From positions 26,040 through 90,039 of the forward strand of contig NZ_LMNS01000007.1 of the NCBI RefSeq assembly GCF_001423405.1: a DNA stretch of 64,000 nt, in the 5' to 3' direction. This document shows, one piece after another, positions 26,531-35,311 of the stretch. The notes beneath the pieces are model-generated. The model did no database searches, had not been told where the DNA came from, and was given only the letters and a program-made list of their open reading frames with translations. Position numbers and translations under genes: made by a program. Within the stretch, counting starts at the first letter, position 1, and each line of letters begins with the position of its first letter. This DNA comes from Methylobacterium sp. Leaf123. GTDB taxonomy: Bacteria; Pseudomonadota; Alphaproteobacteria; Rhizobiales; Beijerinckiaceae.

Positions 26531-27991
26531 TTACAGGAGCAGCCCCTCGGCCGTGAGGATCTTCACGTCGAGGAGATCGATCGCGAAGTCGGGCAGCTTG
26601 TCCCCGTTGACGTCGCCCGAGAGGACCCCCTTCTCGAAGCGGAGCTGGCCGGGGGCGCTGAATGCCCCGGACCCGATGAAGGCGAAATGCTGCTCACCCG
26701 CCAAGAGCGCGTTGGCGTCGATCTGCGAGAGGTCGATGCGGTCGCCTTGCGCCGCAGAGAAACCGACGATGGTGTCGCGCCCCGAAACCGGCGAGTCGGT
26801 GACCGTCTGGAACACGAACCGGTCGGCGCCGGCATCGCCGTAGAGGCGGTCGGCCCCGGCGCCGCCGATCAGGACGTCGTCGCCGTTCTGGCCGGCCAGC
26901 CGGTCATCCCCGGCACCGCCGAGCAGCACATCGTTGCCGGCCCCGCCGAAGATGCGGTCGTTGCCGCCCAGGCCCGACAGCACGTTGGCGCCGTCGTTCC
27001 CGTAGAGCTCGTTGGCGAGCCCGTTCCCGGTCGCGCTGATGTCGGTCTTGCCCAGCAGAACGATTTTCTCGACGTTGTCGGGCAGCGCGTAGGATACGCT
27101 GCTGCGGACCGTGTCGTTGCCGCCCTTGGCGCTCTCGACGATCCGGGTGTTCGCATCGGTGACGATATGGGTGTCGTCGCCGTCCGTCCCCTTGAGCAGC
27201 GGTCCCTGCGGCTGCGTGCTTATCGGCCGGGCCTCGTAGGCGCGAAAGTAGTCCACGTAGAGTGAGGCGTCCGTCAGGTCGGGATCGATCGCCCAGCCGC
27301 CGCCAGCCGCGAGGTTGATCATGAACATCGGATCGGTATCGAGGGTGGCCGGCGTCGCCTTCGTCCAGAAGGCATGATCATCGAAGTAGAACGTCATCCG
27401 CTCAGGCGTGATCTCCACGCCGTAGGTGTGCCAGCCCGACGACACGACGCCGGCCCCCGGATTGGCGCGGGCGTAATCGCTGGTATGGCCTTCCAGGGTC
27501 TTGCCCGCCCAGTCCCAGTCGTGCACCACACTCGAATACTGCGTCGGCATCGCGGTGCCGTAGTTCTCCATGACGTCCACTTCGACGACATGGTCGCGCG
27601 TGTCGGACAGCCGCTCCGATTCGAGCGACCAGAAGGCCGACCAGACGCCCTTCCCGTCCGGGAGCCAGAGGCGGGCCTCGTAGTAGCCGTAAGCGTCGCC
27701 GTCGCGCACGGTCCGGCTGGTGCCGTCCGGGAAGGTGTTGGAGATCAGACCGCTCTGCAACTGCCCGTTCGCGTCGCGGGTCATGTGGATGCGCAGAGCC
27801 GTCTCGCCGCCCTTCTCGACGATGGAGAAGGGTGCGTTGCTGGCATTGGCGGGCACGAAGCGCGCCCCGCCGAAGGCGCCGCCCCAGGCTTGCCCGCTAT
27901 ACCAGTTCGCATCCGCCGTCCGGTTCGCGGAGACGCTGAGGTTACTGAACTCGTCTGCGTAAACCAGAGCGTATCCTGACGGGGCCGGCAT
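26531..27991 (-). CDS. RTX-type secreted GH16 glycanase (ExsH-like)
   Basis: 486 residues without a Sec signal. Residues ~1-255 are a GH16 catalytic domain with E-V-D-V-M-E (Glu137/Asp139/Glu142 in VVEVDVMENYG). From ~268 come RTX/hemolysin-type calcium-binding nonapeptides (GLGGNDRIFGGAGNDVLLGGAGDDRLAG). After these is a serralysin-type C-terminal region (DTIVGFSAAQGDRIDLSQIDA), and the end has a calcium-binding-like GDVNGDKLPDFAID. This layout matches Sinorhizobium ExsH, which is exported by a type I system and cleaves nascent succinoglycan. No T1SS genes are in the window. Substrate is probably the polymer of this locus. Confidence 0.88.
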   Translation of the reverse strand: MPAPSGYALVYADEFSNLSVSANRTADANWYSGQAWGGAFGGARFVPANASNAPFSIVEKGGETALRIHMTRDANGQLQSGLISNTFPDGTSRTVRDGDAYGYYEARLWLPDGKGVWSAFWSLESERLSDTRDHVVEVDVMENYGTAMPTQYSSVVHDWDWAGKTLEGHTSDYARANPGAGVVSSGWHTYGVEITPERMTFYFDDHAFWTKATPATLDTDPMFMINLAAGGGWAIDPDLTDASLYVDYFRAYEARPISTQPQGPLLKGTDGDDTHIVTDANTRIVESAKGGNDTVRSSVSYALPDNVEKIVLLGKTDISATGNGLANELYGNDGANVLSGLGGNDRIFGGAGNDVLLGGAGDDRLAGQNGDDVLIGGAGADRLYGDAGADRFVFQTVTDSPVSGRDTIVGFSAAQGDRIDLSQIDANALLAGEQHFAFIGSGAFSAPGQLRFEKGVLSGDVNGDKLPDFAIDLLDVKILTAEGLLL

Positions 27992-28577
27992 CGTCCGCTC
28001 CTCAATGATCGGATGTCTTGTGCAATATATTCGTCAGAGGCTTGGCGGTTCGCTGATAAGAAAATCTGAATCCGCCCCGATTCGAGGGCGAAATGTGCGG
28101 AAAACGATCGGCGCTTCGGGGAATGGTTTCTTAGAGATCAACGAAACATCATGATTTCGTTCTGCCCGCAGCAGGCTCTACAGCAGCGCCGGACCCGGGC
28201 GGCCCCTGCACGCCGTCGCCGGCGAACGGCCGGGTCATCGCGGCGCCGGGCCGAGGAAAAGCGCCCGCATCTGCGCTCGATGGCATCCCAGGGGGCTGAC
28301 CGAGCGCCGCCTTGATGCATCGAATGGCGAAGCCCGTTTTCTGGGCAATGCGCAGAGGCGCCCGCCTCGACAGGCTAATACATTCCGGCAACGACCAATC
28401 GCAACGATTTGCCTGCCGTATCGAGGCTATCCGCCCCTCCGCTGCAAAGAAAATTCACGCTGAATGGCATCCCGCCCAACCAGAAACTCCGCCTGAAAAC
28501 GGGCCGTTCTGGCGAAAACACTGGATTGGTCCGGGAATTGCTGCGGATGAACGAGGATTCATAGGAGAATAGTCTTC
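27992..28577. other. Intergenic region, nothing recognised
   Basis: Separates the divergent RTX-glycanase and FkbM-type genes. Short frames on both strands have no recognisable content. An AT-richer part near 28010-28150 probably contains the glycanase promoter; the FkbM-type gene has a GGAG site at 28564-28567. Confidence 0.45.
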
Positions 28578-29417
28578 ATGGGTGAGCGATCCTACAAGGT
28601 TGGCAGAAACGTGTCTCGATGGCTCGGTGCCGTGGAGTGTTTAGGTCTCCCGACCGCTTCCCGGCTCTTGTATGATGCATATTCCGGTATTTCGAAGAAA
28701 AACCATTACGAAATCAGCGTTCCTGGGTTGAGCCAATCGATTCACATCAGGAGAAAATCCACCGATATCAATGTTTTCATGCAGATATTTGCTATGGGCG
28801 AGTACGCCCTCGACAGTTTTGCTCAGTCATCCGGAATTTTCGAGCGTTACAACCATCTCGTAAGCCTTGGCGTAAGCCCATTGATTATCGATTGCGGCGC
28901 CAATTCCGGCATGGCTACGCTGTGGTGGCGCAAGATGTTCCCGCTCGCACGGATCGTTGCGATCGAAGCCGCCGCGGACAATTTCGAGGCGCTCAAAAAA
29001 AACACGCGCGGCGATTCAGCGATCAAATGTGTTCATGCCGCCGTCTGGAGCCATAAGACGACAGTCAAACTGGACAATCCCGCCGACGATATGTGGGCCT
29101 TCCGCTTTTCGGAACAGAGCACCCCGTCGTCCGAGGTTGCGTCGGGTCTCACCAACACGGTGACGATTCCGGAGATCGTGGAAGAGGAAGCCGCCTGGGA
29201 GAGCCTGCTGCTCGTGAAGATCGATATCGAGGGCGGTGAGAGGCAGCTTTTTTCCGAAAACACCGAATGGATCGGCCGCGTGCCGCTCATCATCATCGAA
29301 ACGCACGACTCGTTACAGCCCTATGACAAAACCAGCCTGAACTTCTTCAGGGCCGTGTCGGCTTACGATTTCGAGGTGTGTTTTTCCGGAGAGAACGCGT
29401 TCGTCTATTTGTCATAG
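28578..29417 (+). CDS. FkbM-family methyltransferase
   Basis: 279 residues. The C-terminal two thirds form a SAM-dependent O-methyltransferase of the FkbM type: LIIDCGANSGMATLWWRKMFP (SAM-binding motif I), RIVAIEAAADNFEALKKNT, and the characteristic LLLVKIDIEGGERQLFSENTEWI, followed by PLIIIETHD. GGAG lies 10 nt before the ATG. Codon use is richer in A/T than in neighbours, suggesting recent acquisition. FkbM proteins often methylate sugar hydroxyls in polysaccharide loci, so it may decorate this polymer; the substrate is inferred from location only. Confidence 0.85.
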   Translation: MGERSYKVGRNVSRWLGAVECLGLPTASRLLYDAYSGISKKNHYEISVPGLSQSIHIRRKSTDINVFMQIFAMGEYALDSFAQSSGIFERYNHLVSLGVSPLIIDCGANSGMATLWWRKMFPLARIVAIEAAADNFEALKKNTRGDSAIKCVHAAVWSHKTTVKLDNPADDMWAFRFSEQSTPSSEVASGLTNTVTIPEIVEEEAAWESLLLVKIDIEGGERQLFSENTEWIGRVPLIIIETHDSLQPYDKTSLNFFRAVSAYDFEVCFSGENAFVYLS

Positions 29418-29429
29418 AATCGCCGGTCC

Positions 29430-29469
29430 CGCTGGCCCGGCCGATCCGACGGCAACCGCTGGGCCAGCG
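29430..29469. terminator. Candidate terminator hairpin after the FkbM-type gene
   Basis: CGCTGGCCC (29430-29438) and GGGCCAGCG (29461-29469) form a perfect 9-bp GC stem with a 22-nt loop, just after the FkbM-type stop and between two converging genes. No T-run follows, so if it terminates transcription it may act weakly or in both directions. Confidence 0.4.
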
Positions 29470-29581
29470 CGCCTCCCGTCCCACGGCGATCGAGCCGGGG
29501 CCGGGGCGGGCGCAGGCCTGATCGACAGGGACCGGCGCTCGCGAGCGGTGGCGTTTCCGTTGGGGCCTCTGGGCGCGGGTC

Positions 29582-31024
29582 TCAGCGCCCGTAGATGTCC
29601 TCGACGCGGATGATGTCGTCCTCGCCGGTATAGGAGCCGACCTGCACCTCGATCAGCTCCAGTGGGATCTTTCCGGGATTGGTCAGGCGGTGCATCGAGC
29701 CGATCGGCAGGTAGACCGCCTCGTTCTCGTGGACCAGCACCACGCGCTCATCGACCGTGACCTCGGCGGTGCCCTTCACCACCACCCAGTGCTCGGCCCG
29801 ATGGTAATGCTTCTGCAGCGAGAGCCGGCCGCCCGGCGTGACCATGATGCGCTTGACCTGGAAGCGCTCGCCGATGTCGATGCGCTGATACCAGCCCCAG
29901 GGCCGATACATCCGCAGATGCGCATCGGCCTCCGGATGCGCCTTCGCCCGCAACTGCCCGACCAGTTCCTTCACCCGACCCGATTGCGCCTTGGAGGCGA
30001 CCAGCACGGCGTCGGGCGTCGTCACCACCACCACGTCCTCAAGGCCGACCACCGTGGTCAGGCCCCCACTCGCGCTGTGCACGAGGCTGTTTCGCGTGCC
30101 GATCAGCTCGACTCGGCCTCGCAACGCGTTGCCCTCCGCGTCGCGTTCCAGAACACCCCAGACCGCGTCCCAGGTGCCGACATCCGACCAAGCGAAGGAG
30201 ACGGGCAGCACACCGGCCCGGCCTGTCCGCTCCATCACCGCATAATCGATCGAAATCTTCGGGACCTGCCCGAAGGCCTGCGAATTGAGGCGCACGAAGT
30301 CGAGATCGGTCGTCGCTGTCTCGAGCGCCACGCGGGCCCCCGCCAGCACATCCGGGGCGAAGGTGTCGAGTTCGGCGATCATCACATCGGCTCGGAACAG
30401 GAAGTAGCCGGAGTTCCACAGCGCGCCCTCGGCGATGAGCCGTTCGGCACCGTCGGCATCCGGCTTCTCGACGAAGCGCTCGACCGCGCAGGCACCTCGG
30501 GCGCCCCCCTCCGCCTCTGGCAGGGGCGTGCCGCGGCGGATGTAGCCGTAATCCGTGGCAGCGCGGGTCGGTTCGATGCCCAGTGTCATGGTGTAGCCGG
30601 CGCGTGCTCCCTGGGCCGCCGTTTCGACGGCCCGACGGAATGCCTCGGCGTCGTCGATGACGTGATCGGCGGCCATGATGAGCACAATCGCCTGCGGATC
30701 GGTCCGGGCGCTGTGGAGAGCCGCGACCGCCACGGCCGCGGCCGAGTCGCGCCCCTGCGGTTCGAGGATGATGTCGGCAGACAGCCCCGCCTGCGCGAGC
30801 TGTTCGGCAACGATGAAACGGGACTCGGCCGCCGCGATCACGATGGGCCGGGCGAACAGGCCGGGCTCGGCGACGCGGCGCGCAGTCGCTTGGAAGGTGG
30901 ATTGCTCCGGATCGACAAGGCGGGCGAACTGCTTGGGCATGCTCTCGCGCGATGCCGGCCACAGCCGCGTACCCGATCCGCCGCACAGGATCACAGGGCG
31001 GATGAGAGAAGAAGACTCGCGCAC
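29582..31024 (-). CDS. manC: Mannose-1-phosphate guanylyltransferase / mannose-6-phosphate isomerase (ManC/CpsB type)
   Basis: About 480 residues. The N-terminal nucleotidyltransferase domain has LCGGSGTRLWPASRESMPKQF and EKPDADGAERLIAEGALWNSGYFLFRADV. The C-terminal cupin-type isomerase domain has YRPWGWYQRIDIGERFQVKRI and LQKHYHRAEHWVVVKGTAEVTVDE. It makes GDP-mannose, implying mannose or a GDP-mannose-derived sugar (for example fucose or rhamnose) in the polymer. The GTG at 31024 gives the usual family length; the open frame extends to 31081 with a less likely start. It is monocistronic, converging on the FkbM-type gene. Confidence 0.9.
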   Translation of the reverse strand: MRESSSLIRPVILCGGSGTRLWPASRESMPKQFARLVDPEQSTFQATARRVAEPGLFARPIVIAAAESRFIVAEQLAQAGLSADIILEPQGRDSAAAVAVAALHSARTDPQAIVLIMAADHVIDDAEAFRRAVETAAQGARAGYTMTLGIEPTRAATDYGYIRRGTPLPEAEGGARGACAVERFVEKPDADGAERLIAEGALWNSGYFLFRADVMIAELDTFAPDVLAGARVALETATTDLDFVRLNSQAFGQVPKISIDYAVMERTGRAGVLPVSFAWSDVGTWDAVWGVLERDAEGNALRGRVELIGTRNSLVHSASGGLTTVVGLEDVVVVTTPDAVLVASKAQSGRVKELVGQLRAKAHPEADAHLRMYRPWGWYQRIDIGERFQVKRIMVTPGGRLSLQKHYHRAEHWVVVKGTAEVTVDERVVLVHENEAVYLPIGSMHRLTNPGKIPLELIEVQVGSYTGEDDIIRVEDIYGR

Positions 31025-31261
31025 GTGATCACGTTCCCTTCGATTGGGCCGCTTCGCCGGCCGGTCTCGCTCTGAAAACACTTACTGCAATAAATATCCA
31101 CATTGGAGTAATTTCACCTCAACTGGACATGCATAATTCCAATATTGAAACCGCGCATGCCGCGCAATAAAAGATGGCAACCTTCTAGACACGACATGCG
31201 CCGCCCCGGCAGAAGCAATTCTCGACAGTCGCGCAACATTGAAGATATACCGTATAAAACG

Positions 31262-31693
31262 CTACGCCTTTCGATGAGCCGCCTCCAAGCATTCACGGAC
31301 GACACCCCCCAAAATATTCAAATCGACGGGTTTTGCGAGAAACCAAGCCCCCAGAGCGATATCCCCATGCCGGGGCTGGCTCTGCGCCGAGGTGATGAGG
31401 AGGGCGAGGTGCGGGAACTCTATGCTGGCGATCCGCGTGAGCTCGTATCCATCGACGCAGCCCGGCGTAATCACGTCCGTAATCAGCGCCTGCACATCAG
31501 GCGTCGTGCGAAGACATGTGAGAGCATCATCGCAGGTTGGGACGGAAATCACATGAAAGCCCTCGCGAGACAGCGCGGCGCAGAGTGTTGCGCGGATGGC
31601 CGTCTCATCCTCTGCAACGACGACAAGAGGACGTTCGGTGCCGCCTGATCCGCCGTGAGGGATGGACCGAACCTGCGAAGGGATGTGGGTCAC
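31262..31693 (-). CDS. Single-domain response regulator (CheY-like)
   Basis: 143 residues consisting only of a receiver domain: acidic pair in VVVAEDETAIRATL, phosphoacceptor Asp in ALITDVITPGCVDGYEL, and conserved Lys in WFLAKPVD. About 20 extra residues precede the domain. There is no output domain and no histidine kinase next to it, so the partner is elsewhere. It may act as a phosphate sink or through protein contacts, as in FixJ-like or CpdR-like receivers of alphaproteobacteria. Confidence 0.82.
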   Translation of the reverse strand: MTHIPSQVRSIPHGGSGGTERPLVVVAEDETAIRATLCAALSREGFHVISVPTCDDALTCLRTTPDVQALITDVITPGCVDGYELTRIASIEFPHLALLITSAQSQPRHGDIALGAWFLAKPVDLNILGGVVRECLEAAHRKA

Positions 31694-31769
31694 GCTCGAA
31701 CGTCACCGCCTCGTCAAAGGGCAAGCCATGGCTGGCCGGCATGCCGTGATGTCAGCCGCCTGAAGCTAA

Positions 31770-32062
31770 GCATTCGTCATGCCATGTATGCTCGTCGCTA
31801 CGCCGCGCCCGGCGGGATTCACTTCATCGCGCCCTGCCTCGGGATGCCGCCCTCGCGGCCTCGTTCGCCGGGAGGAAGCTCGCAATGCCCGTGCTGGCCG
31901 TGGCGGGACGCCAGAGCGTCGCGGGCCGGCTCGGCAGCGCCTTGAGGGATCGAGCGGAGCACTTGAGCGAGGTGCTTGTCGAAGAATGCGGGCATTTCGT
32001 TGCGGAAGAGGCGCCCGGTCCGTTCCATGAAGCCCTCAGCCGCTTCCTGCCCGCTGCGTAGC
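31770..32062 (+). pseudogene. Alpha/beta hydrolase C-terminal remnant
   Basis: Two adjoining frames carry the end of an epoxide-hydrolase-like alpha/beta hydrolase. RHAMYARRYAAPGG is in one frame; HRALPRDAALAASFAGRKLAMPVLAVAGRQS and then VLVEECGHFVAEEAPGPFHEALSRFL follow in the next, with the catalytic His in CGHFVAEE. The nucleophile-bearing N-terminal half is absent. It is a decayed fragment with at least one frameshift near 31810. Confidence 0.6.
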
Positions 32063-32296
32063 TCCGGAGCCGATCCGCATCGCGGCGTGCCTAAGTGGGG
32101 CGCTTCGCACAACGAGAAGACCCCGGCGATTCGACGTCGGGGTCACGACGTCGCCCAAAGCCGTCCTGCCCCCAAACTGACTTCCCTCATTCCTCGTCAC
32201 GACCTAGAATGATGTTCAACGAGCCGACAGAAGTCCAAAGGCTGCATCGATGCTGTAGGTTGCAGGTTCGGTCAGTGTGACGATGAAAGATGTCCT

Positions 32297-32902
32297 GTGT
32301 CCGCGCCAGCAAAGATGACCGGGCGAAGCAGACCCTCCAGCGAGTCCGTCTTTCCCCGGCTGATCGATGCGGGTATTGCCATCGTGCGGCAGGGTGATCC
32401 TGCGGAATTGACGATCGAGCGCGTTTGCCAAGTGGCCAACGTGTCCCGCGCAACGTTCTATCGCAGGTGGAATACGATCACGCCGATCCTCGAGGGGATC
32501 GTGACGAAGCTTCTGATCGAGGCCAATCCGCAGATCGAATATGCCGGCGATTTGCGAACCGATATGTTGCGGTGCGCGCATGGCATCGCCGGATTGCTGA
32601 GTGACCCGGCGATCGCCGCGCTCTTCCGCCACCTGTTTGCGGCCTCCACGACCAACGAGGATCTCCGACACGCCGCGCAAGCGCTCGACAGGCGCCGCAA
32701 CGCTCCGCTCATCGCGCTTCTGAGCGAAGCCCAACGCACCGGGCGGGTCACGTCCCGCTGCCGCCCCGATTACATCGCCTATCAGGTGTTCGGCCCGATC
32801 TGGCACCGCACGCTGCTCCTCCAATTCCCCCCGACCGACGATTTCATCGAAGCTGTGGTGGACACGGTTCTGGCGTCGATCCTGCCCGTCGATCCCGCAT
32901 AG
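32297..32902 (+). CDS. TetR-family transcriptional regulator
   Basis: 201 residues. The N-terminal helix-turn-helix is TIERVCQVANVSRATFYRRW (about residues 39-58), followed by a helical ligand-binding domain with IAGLLSDPAIAALFRHLFAA, of the TetR_C type common in Rhizobiales. The drawn start is a GTG. It is upstream of and co-oriented with the beta-lactamase-like lipoprotein gene, about 140 bp away, which is a possible target. Ligand unknown. Confidence 0.85.
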   Translation: MSAPAKMTGRSRPSSESVFPRLIDAGIAIVRQGDPAELTIERVCQVANVSRATFYRRWNTITPILEGIVTKLLIEANPQIEYAGDLRTDMLRCAHGIAGLLSDPAIAALFRHLFAASTTNEDLRHAAQALDRRRNAPLIALLSEAQRTGRVTSRCRPDYIAYQVFGPIWHRTLLLQFPPTDDFIEAVVDTVLASILPVDPA

Positions 32903-32971
32903 AAACACTATTGTTTCGATCACAGATCTGCGTGATGATACCCGCGAAGAATGGTGCGGGGGACAGGGCAC

Positions 32972-33043
32972 ATGACGGCGACCGAATATGATCGTCTCAG
33001 TCTGATCGCGGGCGGGGTCGCGCTCTATCCGGCGGCGATGTGA
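32972..33043 (+). CDS. Possible 23-residue leader peptide
   Basis: An ATG at 32972, preceded by purine-rich GGGGGACAGGG, opens a 23-codon frame (MTATEYDRLSLIAGGVALYPAAM). Its TGA overlaps the ATG of the following lipoprotein gene in TGATG. That overlap is the layout of translational coupling. No homology is recognisable; it could equally be chance. Confidence 0.3.
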   Translation: MTATEYDRLSLIAGGVALYPAAM

Positions 33044-34410
33044 TGGCACCTCTCTCTCCGTCGCACAGCCGAACGCTGGCGGTCGCCGCCCTCGTCTCCG
33101 TGACCCTGGCCGGCTGCAGCGAGCGGCCCGGCCTCCTGCAGAAGCTGTGGGTCGGAACGGCCTATTCGGCCAAGACGGTTTGCTCGGGCATGTTCGTGGC
33201 CGGACGGACCGCCGAGGCCGTCGCGGCGCAGGATCTCCATCCGATCTCGTGGCTGACACGGTTGATGCGCATCTCGGCGGATCAACGGGCCAAGACGGCG
33301 ACGGTGACATTCCTCGGATTGGCCGAGCATACGGCCGCTTATCGCCCCGGCATCGGTTGCGCGCTCGTTCTGGAGACCGACCGACGCGCGGCCACGGACA
33401 TTCCCGCCGTCACGGCCGTGCGGGCGGACGAATCCGCGATCGATCCGGCCGTGCAGCACGCCGTGGAGGCTGCATGGGGCAGCCGCACCGACGACACCCG
33501 CGCCATCGTCGTGATGCACCGCGGCCGCATCGTCGCGGAGCGCTATGCGCCGGAATTCTCGGCCGATACGCCCTTTCTGGGCTGGTCGATGAGCAAGAGC
33601 GTCACGGCTGCGGTCGCCGGCCTGGCACTCGCGGATGGCCGGGTCTCGCTTGACGAGCCCGTCGCGGCGCCCGAATGGCCGCAGGGCGACCCACGCCGCG
33701 GGATCACCGTCCGCCACCTGTTGCAGATGACCAGCGGCCTCTCCTTCGGCGAGACTTACACCGCCGGAAACGACAGCACCCGGATGCTGTTCGCCGCCGA
33801 CGACATGGCCGGCTTCGCAGCCGGCAAGCCGCTGGTGGCGAGCCCCGGCGAGCGCTGGTCCTATTCCTCGGGCTCGACCAACATCCTGGCGCGCTTCCTG
33901 ACCGACCGCCTCGGCGGGTCGCAGGCGGCGCAGCGCTACATGCACGAACGGCTCTTTGCCCCCGCCGGGATGACCCGCGCAACCTTCGAGGAAGATACCA
34001 GCGGCACACCGGTCGGCAGCTCGTACATTTACGCGACGGCACGGGACTGGGCACAGTTCGGCCAACTCTTCCTGGCGCGCGGGCGGGTCGGATCGAGCGA
34101 GGTGCTGCCGACGGCCTGGATCGACTTCGTTTGCGCGCCTGTCGGTGCGGCCGATGCGAGCGGCAATTACGGCGGCAGCTTCTGGCTGAACGGGCGCGAC
34201 AGCGACGGGGTCGGCCGTCGCTTCCCGCACCTACCCGCGGACGCCTATTTCGCCCAGGGGCATAACGGTCAAGTGGTCGGCATCTTCCCCTCACACGAGG
34301 CCGTGATCGTGCGGCTCGGATGGACGCCTGAGGGTCTGAAGTTCGGCATCGATGCGTCGATGGCTGCGATTCTGGCGGCCCTGCCGCAAGATGGCAGAAA
34401 GCCCGACTGA
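33043..34410 (+). CDS. Beta-lactamase/class-C-like serine hydrolase, lipoprotein
   Basis: About 455 residues with a lipoprotein signal (LAVAALVSVTLAGC, Cys at the lipobox). The beta-lactamase/DD-peptidase-like domain has the S-x-x-K motif in GWSMSKSVTAAVAGLALADG, a Tyr motif in RWSYSSGSTNILARFL and GHNGQ in place of KTG near the end. These proteins are mostly esterases or peptidases rather than resistance enzymes. It would be anchored in the outer or inner membrane facing the periplasm. GTG at 33040 directly before the ATG is an alternative start. It follows a TetR gene and a possible coupled leader frame. Confidence 0.85.
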   Translation: MAPLSPSHSRTLAVAALVSVTLAGCSERPGLLQKLWVGTAYSAKTVCSGMFVAGRTAEAVAAQDLHPISWLTRLMRISADQRAKTATVTFLGLAEHTAAYRPGIGCALVLETDRRAATDIPAVTAVRADESAIDPAVQHAVEAAWGSRTDDTRAIVVMHRGRIVAERYAPEFSADTPFLGWSMSKSVTAAVAGLALADGRVSLDEPVAAPEWPQGDPRRGITVRHLLQMTSGLSFGETYTAGNDSTRMLFAADDMAGFAAGKPLVASPGERWSYSSGSTNILARFLTDRLGGSQAAQRYMHERLFAPAGMTRATFEEDTSGTPVGSSYIYATARDWAQFGQLFLARGRVGSSEVLPTAWIDFVCAPVGAADASGNYGGSFWLNGRDSDGVGRRFPHLPADAYFAQGHNGQVVGIFPSHEAVIVRLGWTPEGLKFGIDASMAAILAALPQDGRKPD

Positions 34411-34579
34411 CGGCGTCCTCCAAGCGGTGCGCCCCGCGTCATGACGCGGAGCACCCGACCACCGACGTTCGAAGAGAGGGCATCCAGCGTGCGTGCACGG
34501 CGGGTGCCCTCGGACGTCAGGCGGGTTCGGGACGACAATTCTCCGCCCTCACGAGGAGCCCGAACCTCGCTCGCGGCGA

Positions 34580-35311
34580 TCAGACGAAATTCCAAAGCTC
34601 GGCCTCGGTCAGGCGCGCCTGCATGCCGTCGGATACCGACGCGATCTCTTTCGGATGTTCATCGTATCCGATGAATTCGATATGATCGATGTTCTTTGCC
34701 TCGACTCCAAGCTTGTCCAGAATCGACGCATTGCTGATTCCGAAGAAGTCATTGAACTTCGTCTTGGCCAGCAAGCCGCTTTCGACCCTGAGAAACAGGG
34801 TGTCGTATCCGTTCCCCCCGTCGAAGATGTCGAGGTCGTCGCTGACCCCGCCCATCAACGAGGGCTGCGTGAACAGGAAGATGTCGTTCCCGTCGCCGCC
34901 CTGCGCTCGGTCCGATCCGTCTCCATCGATGATGAAGTCGTTGCCCCTGCCGCCATACAGGACGTCGTCACCGCTGCCGCCCGCGATGAGGTCGTCGCCT
35001 TCGCGGCCCAGAATGACATCGTTGCCGCTGCCGCCCGAGAGCAGGTCCGATCCCTCGCCGCCATCAACGAAGTCGTCGCCCCGTCCGGCCAGCACCACGT
35101 CATCGCCGCGCGCGACTCGGATGACGTCGTCGCCGCCACGACCGAAGACCAAGTCGTCGTCCGCGGTCAGGGTGTACACGTCGCCATCATCGCCGCCGAC
35201 GGTCACGGTCGAGGTCAGCGACTCCGCTTGGAAGACCGCCATGATTTCCTGGAACGGGGCGGTCGTATGGACCTCGTCCATGAACATCACCTGATCCTTG
35301 GGATGTCCCAT
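34580..35311 (-). CDS. RTX calcium-binding C-terminal part of a split SGNH lipase
   Basis: 243 codons beginning inside the end of a lipase domain: MFMDEVHTTAPFQEIMAVF contains the D-x-x-H catalytic block V of SGNH/GDSL hydrolases. It is followed by about seven RTX nonapeptides (GRGGDDVIRVARGDDVVLAGRGDDFVDGGEGSD), the signal-proximal region of type I secreted proteins. It overlaps the upstream catalytic half by 25 bp in another frame, so the two are halves of one gene separated by a single-base shift near 35290-35311. By itself it has no independent ribosome-binding site. Confidence 0.75.
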   Translation of the reverse strand: MGHPKDQVMFMDEVHTTAPFQEIMAVFQAESLTSTVTVGGDDGDVYTLTADDDLVFGRGGDDVIRVARGDDVVLAGRGDDFVDGGEGSDLLSGGSGNDVILGREGDDLIAGGSGDDVLYGGRGNDFIIDGDGSDRAQGGDGNDIFLFTQPSLMGGVSDDLDIFDGGNGYDTLFLRVESGLLAKTKFNDFFGISNASILDKLGVEAKNIDHIEFIGYDEHPKEIASVSDGMQARLTEAELWNFV

